A DNA stretch of 64,000 nt from Achromobacter marplatensis (GTDB lineage: Bacteria; Pseudomonadota; Gammaproteobacteria; Burkholderiales; Burkholderiaceae_B): contig NZ_NJIG01000005.1 in NCBI RefSeq assembly GCF_002209535.1, forward strand, positions 431,374 through 495,373. The letters are read 5' to 3'. This document shows positions 43,989-53,895 of the stretch, in pieces. How positions within the stretch are numbered: position 1 is the first letter of the stretch; each line of letters opens with the position of its first letter. The notes below the pieces were generated by a model. That model saw only the letters and a program-made list of their open reading frames with translations. It searched no databases and was not told the DNA's origin. The position numbers and the translations under genes were made by a program.

Positions 43989-44228
43989 ATGGACCTGACG
44001 TGGGATCTTCTTCAATGGCCGGCGATGGCCACGTCCCTGGCCGCCGCCTGGCTCGTAGCATCGCGCGGACAAGGCAAACGCAATGCGGGCTTTTGGGTCT
44101 TCTTGCTGAGCAACGTGCTGTGGATCGCCTGGGGGCTGCACGATGATGCCATTGCCCTCATCGCATTGCAGTTGGGGTTGGCGGCGATGAATATCCGTGG
44201 GGTGATGAAGAACAAATCCGACGCCTGA
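43989..44228 (+). CDS. hypothetical small membrane protein (PnuC/SWEET-like size)
   Basis: 79 residues with three short hydrophobic helices: SLAAAWLVASRG, FWVFLLSNVLWIAWGL and IALIALQLGLAAMNIRGV. The NVLWIAWG and MNIRG motifs resemble small YgjV/SemiSWEET-like membrane proteins, but this is only a likeness. It converges on the cold-shock gene, with a terminator between them. Confidence 0.65.
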   Translation: MDLTWDLLQWPAMATSLAAAWLVASRGQGKRNAGFWVFLLSNVLWIAWGLHDDAIALIALQLGLAAMNIRGVMKNKSDA

Positions 44229-44265
44229 CCGCAACGGATGGCGCCTGCTTGCCGCCCGCCCCCAA

Positions 44266-44305
44266 AATCAAAGGGCCGGATCCAATGTTTCAAAGGATCC
44301 GGCCC
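44266..44305 (-). terminator. intrinsic terminator of the cold-shock gene
   Basis: GGGCCGGATCC / GGATCCGGCCC (44273-44283, 44295-44305) form a perfect 11-bp stem with an 11-nt loop. On the minus strand the tail TTTGATTTT follows. It lies 46 nt after the cold-shock stop codon. Confidence 0.75.
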
Positions 44306-44351
44306 CACAACTGCTACCGACCTGCCCGCCTTGCGGCAAGCAGTTCAGCTC

Positions 44352-44561
44352 TTAAATCGGTTTGATCATCGTCGCCTGAGGACCTTTCTGTCCTTGGCCG
44401 GCGACGAACGACACGCGCTGGTTCTCTTCCAGCGACTTGTGCCCATCACCCTGGATTTCAGAGTAATGCGCGAAGAGGTCTTTACCACCCAGTTCCGGCG
44501 AAATAAAGCCGTAGCCCTTGTCGTTGTTGAACCACTTCACGATGCCAGTTTCTATCTTCAA
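44352..44561 (-). CDS. cold-shock-domain protein (CspA family)
   Basis: 69 residues forming one cold-shock OB-fold. RNP1 is KGYGFI and RNP2 is DLFAHYSEI, the nucleic-acid-binding surfaces; the VKWFNNDKG segment precedes them. It is an RNA chaperone. Start: the usual ATG position encodes ATA (Ile3), so translation must start at TTG 44561, seven bases after AGGA, or at a non-standard codon. The leader of about 160 nt to the metallopeptidase gene could hold a structured 5' UTR typical of csp mRNAs. Confidence 0.92.
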   Translation of the reverse strand: MKIETGIVKWFNNDKGYGFISPELGGKDLFAHYSEIQGDGHKSLEENQRVSFVAGQGQKGPQATMIKPI

Positions 44562-44722
44562 TGTATGTCCTAGATGTACAGGGAAAAAATATTCCCGGGG
44601 TCACTATGGGTGATTAGCCACCACAAAGATATCGCTGTTTCGAAATGACACATCTGCCGCCTTCTTCAGCGCGACGGGGCGGCGACACGCGCGCAAGCAC
44701 GACGCCGCCCGTTTCCGGGACC

Positions 44723-46255
44723 TCAAGCCGATTCCCACTCGCGCGCTCCCGCCCTGAACTGCGCGAAGGTGGGGCCGCCGGGATGCATGCGCAAGCTGTC
44801 GCGCAAATTGGTCCAGGGCAAATCCAAAGGATTCATCGGCATCGGTCCCGGGGCAGCGCAAATGAGGATGTCTGCCGCAATGGGCGTGAAATCCGCCCGG
44901 AAATGCGTCGTGCTCTTGAGCACCAGGATGTTCTGCTGGGTGGGGTCGATGCCCACGTAGCGGAACATGGCCTGGTCCGCCATCTGCGCTTTATGCGACG
45001 CCACGACCACGCGCACTTCGCCAATACGCAAGCAGGCGCTCGGCCCCAGCTCCATGCGAAAGCCGGAGTAGAAGGGGCCGGTTGCGACAAACTTCCCATC
45101 GGACAGCCGCTCCACCACGAAATCCGCCTCGAAAGGCGCATCCCCTGGAATCCGCGAGTGGCCGCCCAGCGCGATGCGCACCGTCGCCCCCTCCCCCGCC
45201 TGGTGAGCCAGCAAGGCCGCCTGGGGATCCACCATCAGTCCCAATGCGCTGCCCGGCACGTTGTGACGCACGAGTGCGCGCAGAATGGCCGTGGTGTCGG
45301 AGTCTCCGCCTGCGCCGGGATTATCCTGCGCGTCGGCAATGACGACCGGTTTATTGGCGCTGGCAGCCAGCTTCGCCGCATGCACCACCGCTTCTTCCGG
45401 TGAATACAGCTTGCCCGCAAACGCGGCTTCGGCCGCCTCGACATCGGCTGTCAGCGCATCTGCCGCAGCATCCGCCGCTGACTGCGTGTCGGCATAGGCC
45501 CACACGAGCGCGCCACAGTCCGGAAAGTCCGCGGCGGGAAAGCCCATGCAAAACGACATGCTGGACACACCGGCCGCGGCCTCCAGCGTTTCAAGACGCT
45601 CGTATAGTCCTTTGGCCGGCATGGCCATCGTGCTTTGCCAGCAGGTCGGCAACAGATACGAGATGCGGCGGGCGGCGACGCAGGGACGCGGCATGCCGTC
45701 AAACCGCTTTTGCATGAAGGCAAAGGCGCGGGCGCCCGTGTCAGCCATATCAACGTGGGGATACGTGCGATAGGCGATCAGGGCATCGGCCTCTTTCAAC
45801 ATGCGCTCGGTCACGTTGGCATGCAGGTCCAGGCTGGCGACCAGCGGCACCTCCGGCCCGATCAGCTCGCGCACGCGGCGCAGCACTTCCCCTTCCCCGT
45901 CGTCGTAATGCTCGGCCACCATTGCCCCGTGAAGATCAAGATAGACCCCGTCCGCAGGCAGCGCCGCAGCGATGTCTGCAAGCAGGATCGCCACAATGCG
46001 CTCGAAGGCATCGCGCGTGACGTGCGCTGAAGGGCTGGCGGCGCACCACAACGTGGGGATCAAGGTGTGCTGGTGTCCACGCGCCGCATCTGCAAAGCCC
46101 GCCGCGGGAATATTGGCGCCCTGGATAGCCGGGAAGACGGCTTCGCCGCGCGCCATGCCCGGCCAGCCTCCGCCCAGCATGAAGGCGTCCCAATCTGCCT
46201 TGCTTGGTGCAAACGTATTCGTTTCGTGCTGAAAGCCGCCAACAATGATGCGCAT
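44723..46255 (-). CDS. M81-family (MlrC/DUF1485) metallopeptidase
   Basis: 510 residues. The N-terminal domain carries the probable zinc ligands in GGFQHETNTF, YLDLHGAMV and SLDLHANVT; the C-terminal MlrC domain follows from about residue 300 (VVIADAQDNPGAGGDSDTT). The family includes MlrC, which cleaves linear microcystin peptides, but most members are uncharacterised. ATG at 46255 follows GGAG; the longer frame upstream is not conserved. Last gene of the carbamoylase - ABC importer operon, suggesting it cleaves the imported peptide-like substrate. Confidence 0.9.
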   Translation of the reverse strand: MRIIVGGFQHETNTFAPSKADWDAFMLGGGWPGMARGEAVFPAIQGANIPAAGFADAARGHQHTLIPTLWCAASPSAHVTRDAFERIVAILLADIAAALPADGVYLDLHGAMVAEHYDDGEGEVLRRVRELIGPEVPLVASLDLHANVTERMLKEADALIAYRTYPHVDMADTGARAFAFMQKRFDGMPRPCVAARRISYLLPTCWQSTMAMPAKGLYERLETLEAAAGVSSMSFCMGFPAADFPDCGALVWAYADTQSAADAAADALTADVEAAEAAFAGKLYSPEEAVVHAAKLAASANKPVVIADAQDNPGAGGDSDTTAILRALVRHNVPGSALGLMVDPQAALLAHQAGEGATVRIALGGHSRIPGDAPFEADFVVERLSDGKFVATGPFYSGFRMELGPSACLRIGEVRVVVASHKAQMADQAMFRYVGIDPTQQNILVLKSTTHFRADFTPIAADILICAAPGPMPMNPLDLPWTNLRDSLRMHPGGPTFAQFRAGAREWESA

Positions 46256-46362
46256 CTTGCGCTCCTCTGAAAATGGAAAAACGGTTAGACCACCGACATG
46301 TCTGGACGAGGGACCAAGCCTCGATCCGGCTGGCCCTGTGAACTGAATTCTTGGCCAGCGCT

Positions 46363-48024
46363 TCATGCCGCGCGCAAGGCGCGGAAATTGCGGAAATCCC
46401 AATCCCGCCCGGGTGCCGCCTCGATCAGTTCGCGCGTGTAGGCCTGCTGTGGGGCCGTCAACACACGGGCGGCAGGGCCGGACTCCACGACACATCCCTT
46501 CTGCATGACAACGATGCTGTCGCAGATCTGGGCCGCCACCCGCAAATCGTGCGTAATGAAGAGGATCGCCACGCCCGTCCGGACCCGGATCTCCTCCAGC
46601 AGTTTGAGAACCTGGTCCTGCACCGACACGTCCAGGGCGGAAACCGCCTCATCGGCCACCAGCAGATCCGGCTCCATCACGACGGCGCGCGCAATGCACA
46701 CGCGTTGACGTTGACCGCCCGAGAACTGGTGGGGATAGCGCTGCATGACGTCGCGCCCAAGACCCACCAGTTCGAGCGCCTGCGCGGCTTTCTCGCGGGC
46801 TTCGGCGTTTGCGACGCCAAAGTTGACCAAGCCCTCAATCAGCGAATCGCCCACCTGACGCCGCGGATTCAACGAACGATAGGGATCCTGGAAAATCATC
46901 TGTACACGGGTCCGCCGCAGCCGCATCTGGGCACTCGATACCTGCACGATGTCCTCGTCCTTGAGGAAAATGGCGCCCGCGCTCGGCTCGATCAACCTGA
47001 CGACACAGCGTGCGACAGTCGACTTGCCTGATCCCGATTCGCCCACCACCCCGGCAATTTCACCGCGCCTTACCGTCAGGGCCACGTCTTTGGCTGCCGC
47101 GACCACACGCGCTGCGCCAAAAAAAGGCTTCTCTTTGTAGGTCTTGCCCAGTCCGATGATCTCCAGCACTTTCTCCCCGCTGGGCAAGGACCGCTGCTGC
47201 GGTACAAGACTGGGCACGGATGACACCAGCATGCGCGTATACGCTTGCGACGGCCGGGCAAGGATCTGATCGCGCGTGCCGGTCTCAACGACGCTGCCTC
47301 GATTCATGACCACAATGCGATCGGCAATCTCGGCCACCACCCCGAAATCGTGCGTGATGAACACCACGGCCGTGCGCTGCCGCTCCTGAAGCTCCCGGAT
47401 CAGTGTCAGGATCTGCTCTTGCGTCGTCACGTCCAGCGCGGTGGTCGGCTCATCCGCGATCAACACCTGCGGCTTCAGGATCAAGGCCATCGCAATCACA
47501 ATGCGCTGGCGCTGCCCGCCCGACAATTGATGCGGGTAGGCGTTGTAGACCCGCTCGATGTCCGGCAAATGCACCGACTCCAGCATCGCCAATACCTGTT
47601 TGCGTCGCTCGGACGCACCCAGGCGGCTGTGCAAGCGCAACACCTCATCAATCTGCCTGCCCACCTTCTGCACGGGATTCAACGCCGTCATGGGCTCTTG
47701 AAACACCATGGCGATCCGGGAAGCGCGCAGGGCGCGCAGTCGGTCAGGCGTCGCCTGCAGCACATCATCATTGCCCAGCAGGATACTGCCGGCCGTCGCG
47801 GTCAACACGCCCTTGGGCAGCAGTCCCATGGCGGCCAATGAGGTCACGGATTTCCCCGACCCGGATTCGCCCACCACGCACAGGGTTTCGCCGGGATAGA
47901 CCTCGAACGATATGTTCTCGATCACCGGCCGACGGGCGGCGCCATGGCCGGCTTGCACGGTGAGCGCCGAGATCTTCAGCGCAGGCGCCTGGCCCGTCTC
48001 ACGATTAGCGGATGTTGTTTTCAT
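46363..48024 (-). CDS. peptide-type ABC transporter, fused DppD-DppF ATPase
   Basis: 553 residues holding two complete nucleotide-binding domains. The first has Walker A GESGSGKS (52-59), signature LSGGQRQR and DEPTTALD; the second repeats [19 protein letters not shown] and DEAVSALD. The fusion of the two Dpp/Opp ATPases is like GsiA. ATG at 48024 begins the family-typical N terminus; the upstream extension is rejected. Powers import through the DppB- and DppC-like permeases upstream. Confidence 0.94.
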   Translation of the reverse strand: MKTTSANRETGQAPALKISALTVQAGHGAARRPVIENISFEVYPGETLCVVGESGSGKSVTSLAAMGLLPKGVLTATAGSILLGNDDVLQATPDRLRALRASRIAMVFQEPMTALNPVQKVGRQIDEVLRLHSRLGASERRKQVLAMLESVHLPDIERVYNAYPHQLSGGQRQRIVIAMALILKPQVLIADEPTTALDVTTQEQILTLIRELQERQRTAVVFITHDFGVVAEIADRIVVMNRGSVVETGTRDQILARPSQAYTRMLVSSVPSLVPQQRSLPSGEKVLEIIGLGKTYKEKPFFGAARVVAAAKDVALTVRRGEIAGVVGESGSGKSTVARCVVRLIEPSAGAIFLKDEDIVQVSSAQMRLRRTRVQMIFQDPYRSLNPRRQVGDSLIEGLVNFGVANAEAREKAAQALELVGLGRDVMQRYPHQFSGGQRQRVCIARAVVMEPDLLVADEAVSALDVSVQDQVLKLLEEIRVRTGVAILFITHDLRVAAQICDSIVVMQKGCVVESGPAARVLTAPQQAYTRELIEAAPGRDWDFRNFRALRAA

Positions 48025-48049
48025 AACGTCGTGAATCCTGGGTAAGCCA

Positions 48050-48952
48050 TCAGAAGCGGCGCGAGAATCGCGGATCGAGCGCGTCGCGCAGCGCGTCGCC
48101 AAGAATATTCACGCTCAGCACCGTCAACGACAACAAGAGCCCGGGATACAGGATCAGGCCAGGCAGCATCTGGAAGTACACGCGCCCCTCGGCCATCACA
48201 TTGCCCCAGGACGGCGTTTCCGGCGGAATTCCCGCCCCCAGAAAGCTCAGTACCGACTCCGTCAGAATCGCCGCGGCGAAGATATAGGTGCCTTGCACGA
48301 TGAGCGGCGCGTAGGTATTGGGCAGCATGTGCCGCAGCACCAGCACCGGTACCCGGGTACCCAGCGACACCGCCGCTTCAACATAGGGCTCGTTGCGGAC
48401 GGACAGGATGACGCTGCGCACCATACGCGCCACCCGGGGAATCTCCGGAATGGAAATCGCCACCAGCACCGTGAACAGACTGGCCCCTGACAAGGACACC
48501 AGCGCAATCGCCAGCAAGATGCCGGGAATGGCCATCACCCCATCCAGAAAGCGCATGATGACGGTGTCGGCAGCCTTGAAGTATCCGGCCAGGATCCCCA
48601 GGACCAGGCCGACCAGCAAGCTGGCCACCACCGCGCCCAACCCCACCGCCAACGACACGCGCGCGCCAAAAAGCGTACGCGAGTACACATCGCGGCCATA
48701 CGCATCGGTGCCCAACCAGTGCTCGGCGGACATCGGCTTGAGGCGGATGGCCGGATCCATCAGCGTGGGATCCACGGTCCCCAACCACGGGGCAAAGATC
48801 GTACCGACCAGCAACAAGCTCAATAAGGCGATAGCCAGCATGGCCGGCCAGGCCGACATGGTGGTCTTGAGTTGCCCCAGGATCGAAGACGAGGCGGCGG
48901 CCTCGACGACAGGCGCGCCAGGCGCCGGCAAAGATGAAGTCGTAGCAGACAT
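48050..48952 (-). CDS. peptide-type ABC transporter permease (DppC-like)
   Basis: 300 residues with about six membrane helices. The segment EHWLGTDAYGRDVYSRTLFGAR is the DppC signature, and the EAA loop YVEAAVSLGTRVPVLVLRHMLPN couples to the ATPase. ATG at 48952; 13 nt after the DppB-like stop. Together with DppB it forms the membrane channel of the importer. Confidence 0.93.
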   Translation of the reverse strand: MSATTSSLPAPGAPVVEAAASSSILGQLKTTMSAWPAMLAIALLSLLLVGTIFAPWLGTVDPTLMDPAIRLKPMSAEHWLGTDAYGRDVYSRTLFGARVSLAVGLGAVVASLLVGLVLGILAGYFKAADTVIMRFLDGVMAIPGILLAIALVSLSGASLFTVLVAISIPEIPRVARMVRSVILSVRNEPYVEAAVSLGTRVPVLVLRHMLPNTYAPLIVQGTYIFAAAILTESVLSFLGAGIPPETPSWGNVMAEGRVYFQMLPGLILYPGLLLSLTVLSVNILGDALRDALDPRFSRRF

Positions 48953-48965
48953 GGCGTGCGCACCT

Positions 48966-49907
48966 TCAGTAACGAATGCGCGGATCAAGAACGGTGTACG
49001 AAAGATCGATCACCAGATTGATTCCGACATAGACCAATGAGAAAAGCAGGATCATGGCTTGGATGACGGGATAATCCCGCGCCAAGACGGCGTCCACGAC
49101 CAATCGCCCCAGGCCTGGAATGTTGAACACGGTTTCCGTCACCACCACGCCGCCGATGAGCATCGCAATACTCACCCCGATGATCGTCACGATGGGAACG
49201 GCGGCATTGCCCAGCGCATGACGCAGCAACACGCCGCTTTCGCGCAGCCCCTTGGCGCGCGCCGTGCGGATGAAGTCTTCCTGCATGACTTCAATCACGC
49301 TGCTGCGCACAATGCGTGCGATCAGGGCGACATACACCGTGCTCAGGGCCAGGGTCGGCAGGATCAAGCGCTGCGCGAACTGCCACACCCCTTCGGACAT
49401 CGGCTGATAGCCCTGCACGGGAAACCAGCCCAGCTGCATTGAAAAGATCAGGATCAACACGTAGCCAATGATGAAGACCGGCACGGAAAATCCGACGACG
49501 GAGCCTGCCATGATGGCGCGATCCACCAATTTCCCCTGCCGCCATGCCGCCACGATGCCCAGTGGAATCGCGACCAGCACCGTGAAGACGATGGTCGACA
49601 GCGACAGCGCGATGGACGGCCCGATGCGGTCGGCGATCAGACTGGACACCGGCGCATCGGAAATCAACGAGGTGCCCAGATCTCCCTGTGCCAGCCGGCC
49701 CACCCAAATCGAAAACTGATCCGGGATGGACTTATCCAGCCCCATGTTCTTGCGTATTTCGTCTATCTGAGCCGAGGTGGCCCCGTCGCCCGCAATGATT
49801 GCGGCGGGGTCCCCGGGCGTCAGACGCAACATGGCAAAGACAATGATGGCGACCACCACCAATACCGGAATGACGGAAAACAGGCGCTTCAAAAGAAATC
49901 CAGGCAT
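48966..49907 (-). CDS. peptide-type ABC transporter permease (DppB-like)
   Basis: 313 residues. RLFSVIPVLVVVAIIVFAML is the first DppB helix, and DFIRTARAKGLRESGVLLRHAL the EAA coupling loop. ATG at 49907 gives the canonical MPGFLLKR start, seven bases after the stop of the binding-protein gene. Heterodimerises with the DppC-like permease. Confidence 0.93.
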   Translation of the reverse strand: MPGFLLKRLFSVIPVLVVVAIIVFAMLRLTPGDPAAIIAGDGATSAQIDEIRKNMGLDKSIPDQFSIWVGRLAQGDLGTSLISDAPVSSLIADRIGPSIALSLSTIVFTVLVAIPLGIVAAWRQGKLVDRAIMAGSVVGFSVPVFIIGYVLILIFSMQLGWFPVQGYQPMSEGVWQFAQRLILPTLALSTVYVALIARIVRSSVIEVMQEDFIRTARAKGLRESGVLLRHALGNAAVPIVTIIGVSIAMLIGGVVVTETVFNIPGLGRLVVDAVLARDYPVIQAMILLFSLVYVGINLVIDLSYTVLDPRIRY

Positions 49908-49914
49908 GGCCGAC

Positions 49915-51513
49915 TCACTTACCGGCTTTTTGAAGGTCCCAGAACACGGGAACCGGAGCCACCACCACACCTGTTATTTGCTTGCCCGTGGCAGACAGGT
50001 TTGAAAACTGCCCCAGGGGCACGATGACGCCTTCATCGATCACCAGTTCCTGGATCTCGTCGGCCAGGCGCTTGAGCACGGCTGGGTCATTCGTGCGCGC
50101 AAACTGTGCGCGGCGCTTTTCGATCTCGGGCACGTCCGGCCAGCCGAACCAGGCGTCCTTGCCATTCGCCGCCACGCCCATGAAGGCAAGCGGGTCCCGA
50201 ATATCCGGAATCACCGTATACGTGCCGAAGATATTCCATCCCCCCTTGGCAGCCGGTTCGTGAGACGCGCGACGATTGAGCACCGTCTGCCAGTCCATGG
50301 ACTGCAGATCCACCTTGAAGCCGGCCTTGCGCAGCGATTGCGCCACCACCTGCAGGATGGGCGCCGAACCCGGATTATCCGAAGGCATCAATATCACGAC
50401 CGGCGTGCCGTCGTACTTGGCCTCTTTCAACAACGCCGCGGCCTTTACCGGGTCGCCCTTCACCAGTTTTTCGGCGCCGATATTGCTTTCATAGGGGCCG
50501 CCGCAGCCGAATACGGCGGCGCAGGTCTGGAAGTACTTGGGATTGCCGATCTGCGCCTGCAGCACCTCTTTCTGGTCGACCGCCAGTACCGCGGCTTGCC
50601 GAATCAGCTTGTTGTCGAACGGCGGCTGCTCGAAATTGAAGCGGATCTCGGATTGCCCGCCTTGCGAGGTCAGGACGTGCACGTTGATGTCTTTATTGCC
50701 CTCCAGCATCGGCAACAGATCGAAGGGCGCTTTTTCGAGGAAATCAATTTCCTTGTTGATCAGCGCATTCACCGCCGTCATCTGATCCGGCATGGTCACC
50801 CATTTGACCTTGTCCACCTTGACGACCTTGCCCCCCGCCAGGCCGCTTGCAGGCTCCTTGCGCGGCACATAGTCCGTGTTCTTCACATAGACCACCTGCA
50901 CGCCCGGCTTGTATTCCTCGGTCACAAAGCGGAAGGGGCCCGAGCCGATAGTCTCCTTGATCGCTTGGGACGGCGGCGTATTGGCGACGCGCTCGGGCAT
51001 CATGAAGGCAGGGATGGCGCTGGGCTTGGCCAAGGCGCGCACTGCCAGATCCGTGGCCTCGGAAAAGCGCATGACAAAAGTCCTGTCATCGACCGCTTCC
51101 ATGCCGGACATCATCGAGGCCATCATCTGGCCCATCTTGTCCTGCGACGCCCAACGCTTGATCGACGCAATGCAGTCAGCCGACGTCACCGGCTTGCCGT
51201 CATGCCACTTCAGCCCTTCTCGCAAGATGAAGGTGTAGGTCTTGCCATCATCGGAGGCTTTCCAGGACTCCAGCATTTGCGGCTGGATCTTGTTGTCGCC
51301 ATCCAGGGAGAACAGGGTGTCGTACACCATGTAGCCATGGTTCCGGACGATATAGCCGGTGGTGATCACCGGGTCCAATGAACGCAAGGCGGCATGCATC
51401 ACCGCCGTCACCGTCTGCGCCTGAACGGGCGCCAATGCGGTGGTGCCGAATACCGCGCTGGCGGTCAGCGCCAGGCGTACCGCCCGCCATGCCATCGATT
51501 GCTTTTGTGCCAT
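49915..51513 (-). CDS. peptide-type ABC transporter substrate-binding protein (SBP family 5)
   Basis: 532 residues. A Sec signal peptide ends near PVQAQT. The mature protein starts with VTAVMHAALRSLDPVITTGY and contains FILREGLKWHDGKPVTSADC, both typical of the DppA/OppA family. AAGGGG precedes the ATG. Captures the substrate in the periplasm for the permeases encoded downstream. Family 5 binds peptides, but also opines and other amino-acid conjugates. Confidence 0.93.
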   Translation of the reverse strand: MAQKQSMAWRAVRLALTASAVFGTTALAPVQAQTVTAVMHAALRSLDPVITTGYIVRNHGYMVYDTLFSLDGDNKIQPQMLESWKASDDGKTYTFILREGLKWHDGKPVTSADCIASIKRWASQDKMGQMMASMMSGMEAVDDRTFVMRFSEATDLAVRALAKPSAIPAFMMPERVANTPPSQAIKETIGSGPFRFVTEEYKPGVQVVYVKNTDYVPRKEPASGLAGGKVVKVDKVKWVTMPDQMTAVNALINKEIDFLEKAPFDLLPMLEGNKDINVHVLTSQGGQSEIRFNFEQPPFDNKLIRQAAVLAVDQKEVLQAQIGNPKYFQTCAAVFGCGGPYESNIGAEKLVKGDPVKAAALLKEAKYDGTPVVILMPSDNPGSAPILQVVAQSLRKAGFKVDLQSMDWQTVLNRRASHEPAAKGGWNIFGTYTVIPDIRDPLAFMGVAANGKDAWFGWPDVPEIEKRRAQFARTNDPAVLKRLADEIQELVIDEGVIVPLGQFSNLSATGKQITGVVVAPVPVFWDLQKAGK

Positions 51514-51549
51514 GTTTTTTTCCCCTTGGTCTAAAAGAATGAAAGCTGC

Positions 51550-53799
51550 TTAGAAGTAAGTGCGAATGGCTCCCACCACGTCGTACCGCTCGTCCACCAT
51601 CAGAATGGCCTCCCACTTGTCGAACGTCAGGCACGGGTGGGAAATGCCGAAACACACCATGTCGCCCACGCGCAAGGGCGAATCGACGGGAACGCTCATG
51701 TGGCAGTGCTGATCATCCAGGCCAGTTGCGACGTGACCGGGCGACAAGGAGGAAGGCGCCGCGCCGGCTGCGGGTACGGTATCCGTGCCCGGCCTGAACC
51801 ACCCCATCACGGGGGGCATATGGTCGGGCGAAATATCGCGCTTTCCGAGATTGACGATGACCTTTCCCGACTCCGGCCGGGACTGCACATAGCCCCAGAC
51901 TTCCAACGCCGGCCGCAAGCCATGCCCCAGGCTGGCAACATCCGGACTGCGATCCTTCAATCGAGCGAAGGCCTCTTTGTAGAGATGCGAATCGTGCGTC
52001 AGGTAGCAGCCGCTGCGTGTCAACACCATGTGCTCGCGCGACAAATGCAGCGGGGAAAAGTGCCGTGTCACCAGGTCGTAGAATGACGAGCCGCCGGCAC
52101 TCAGCAGAATCGGGCCGTCGGCAAACACCTGCTGGGCTTCACACGTCTGCACGGTCGCGATCATGCGGGCAAGGAAGGCGGCGATCTGCGTTTCCACATC
52201 CCGGTCGGGCAAGGGCTTGATCAAGCCCTCGAATCCTTCCACCCCACGCAGGGCCAGATAAGGGGACGCCTCCTTCAACGCGGCAATCACCGCTTGCACG
52301 CATGCATCGTCCCGGCACCCGGTACGGCCGCCGGCATATCCCACTTCAAGCAACACCTGCAAGGGCCTGCCGATATCGGCCTCGCGGGCGGCCTGTGCCA
52401 GGGCTTTCACATGCGCCGCGTCGTCCACCAGACAATAGAAATCGAAGCTCGGATCGTCGCGCAATGCCTGCAGGATGTACGCGACAGACTGTTTGCCGAC
52501 GAGCTGGTTCGCCAACACAATCCGCTTCGCGCCGAACTGGCGTGCGACCTGGACCTGATGGCAGGTCGCCAACGTGATGCCCCAGGCGCCATCCCGGCGT
52601 TGCAGATCAAACAGCTGAGGGCTCATCGTGGTCTTGCCGTGGGGCGCAAAAATCGAGCCACGCTCTTCCAGGAAGCGGCGCATCCAGTCGCTGTTGTGAT
52701 GCAAGGCGTCTTGCCTGATCACGGCCAGCGGCAGCGGCAAATCTTCGCGCAACACGTTCCATCCCTGCTTGGCAATGTCCTCGAGGGGCACCGCCCCGAT
52801 CAGGCCCGGCATCCCTTTCACGCAGGCATCAAGGGGGGCATGCGCGCGCGTGGCCACGCTCTTGTTCAAGGCCGGACCCACGCCCTTGCGCTCGACAATC
52901 AAGCCGTAGTGCTGCGGCTCGCGATGGCGCGCGAAATCAAAGAATGTCTTGCGGTACACCTTGCTCATGTCCAGATCGCAGCGCGCGGTCACGAGTTCGT
53001 CTTCGAGCGTCGTCGCCATTGCCACGATTTCGCCGGAAGGCGCGATGATGGCGCTCTGCCCGATCATCAGGGACCCTTCCTCGCGGCCGCACTTGGCCGT
53101 GCCCACGACCCAGGTGCTGTTCTGATATGCCCCTGCCTGCATGGCCAGGTGGTTATGGAAATTGGACAAGCCATCCACCGCGCCGTCGCCGGTGTGGTCA
53201 TTGGGCGTGTTGTAGCCCAGCACGACAAGCTCCGCGCCTTGCAGGGCCATCACCCGATAGGTTTCGGGCCAGCGCCGGTCATTGCACAAGCACATGCCCA
53301 CCACGCCGCCAAAGGCGTCCCATACGGGAAAACCCAGATTGCCCGGTTCGAAATAGCGCTTCTCCAGATGCTGGGAGTCGCGGCCGGGCTGCGGCTCCAC
53401 ATGCCCGGGCAAATGGATCTTGCGGTACTTGCCAATGATTTTCCCGTCCGCACCGACCAGAATGGACGTGTTGTAGTGGTGCGTCGTGCCGTCTTCGACG
53501 GCCAGCTCCGCATACCCGATGTAGAAGCCAATGCCTAAGGCGCGCGCCTCATCGAACAACGGTTGCGTCTGCGCATTCGGCATTTCCGCCTCGTACCAGG
53601 CGTCCAGCTCGGGGCCGCGTTCAATCAGCCAGCGCGGAAAGAAGGTGGTCAGTGCCAGCTCGGGAAAAACCACGAGTTCGCAGCCGCGGGCACTGGCTTG
53701 CCGAAGCAATGCGATCAGCCGCTTGACCACCGCTTCCCTGCCCTCTCCCTTGGCAATCGGGCCAAGCTGCGCCGCGCCGATCGTGATGTGCCGTGCCAT
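51550..53799 (-). CDS. fusion of N-carbamoyl-D-amino-acid hydrolase and PLP-dependent D-serine-dehydratase-like domain
   Basis: 749 residues, two enzymes in one chain. Residues ~1-305 match D-carbamoylase (nitrilase fold) with the full triad E47, K127 and C172 (FPELALTTFFPRW, KYRKIHLPGH, CLCNDRRWPE) at the same numbers as the Agrobacterium enzyme. Residues ~340-749 are a type III PLP domain of the cryptic D-serine dehydratase group: K389 in IFAPHGKTTMSP should bind PLP, and DQHCHM near the C terminus supplies metal ligands. ATG at 53799 follows GGAGACGAAG. First gene of the importer operon. It would turn N-carbamoyl-D-amino acids into D-amino acids and then remove them. Confidence 0.93.
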   Translation of the reverse strand: MARHITIGAAQLGPIAKGEGREAVVKRLIALLRQASARGCELVVFPELALTTFFPRWLIERGPELDAWYEAEMPNAQTQPLFDEARALGIGFYIGYAELAVEDGTTHHYNTSILVGADGKIIGKYRKIHLPGHVEPQPGRDSQHLEKRYFEPGNLGFPVWDAFGGVVGMCLCNDRRWPETYRVMALQGAELVVLGYNTPNDHTGDGAVDGLSNFHNHLAMQAGAYQNSTWVVGTAKCGREEGSLMIGQSAIIAPSGEIVAMATTLEDELVTARCDLDMSKVYRKTFFDFARHREPQHYGLIVERKGVGPALNKSVATRAHAPLDACVKGMPGLIGAVPLEDIAKQGWNVLREDLPLPLAVIRQDALHHNSDWMRRFLEERGSIFAPHGKTTMSPQLFDLQRRDGAWGITLATCHQVQVARQFGAKRIVLANQLVGKQSVAYILQALRDDPSFDFYCLVDDAAHVKALAQAAREADIGRPLQVLLEVGYAGGRTGCRDDACVQAVIAALKEASPYLALRGVEGFEGLIKPLPDRDVETQIAAFLARMIATVQTCEAQQVFADGPILLSAGGSSFYDLVTRHFSPLHLSREHMVLTRSGCYLTHDSHLYKEAFARLKDRSPDVASLGHGLRPALEVWGYVQSRPESGKVIVNLGKRDISPDHMPPVMGWFRPGTDTVPAAGAAPSSLSPGHVATGLDDQHCHMSVPVDSPLRVGDMVCFGISHPCLTFDKWEAILMVDERYDVVGAIRTYF

Positions 53800-53895
53800 C
53801 TTCGTCTCCGTGAAGTCGACCTGCATGTGGTCGCTGATGGCTGCATAGTCACCTTGATCAGAAGACGATACAAACGACTTATACTGGCCCAGCCC

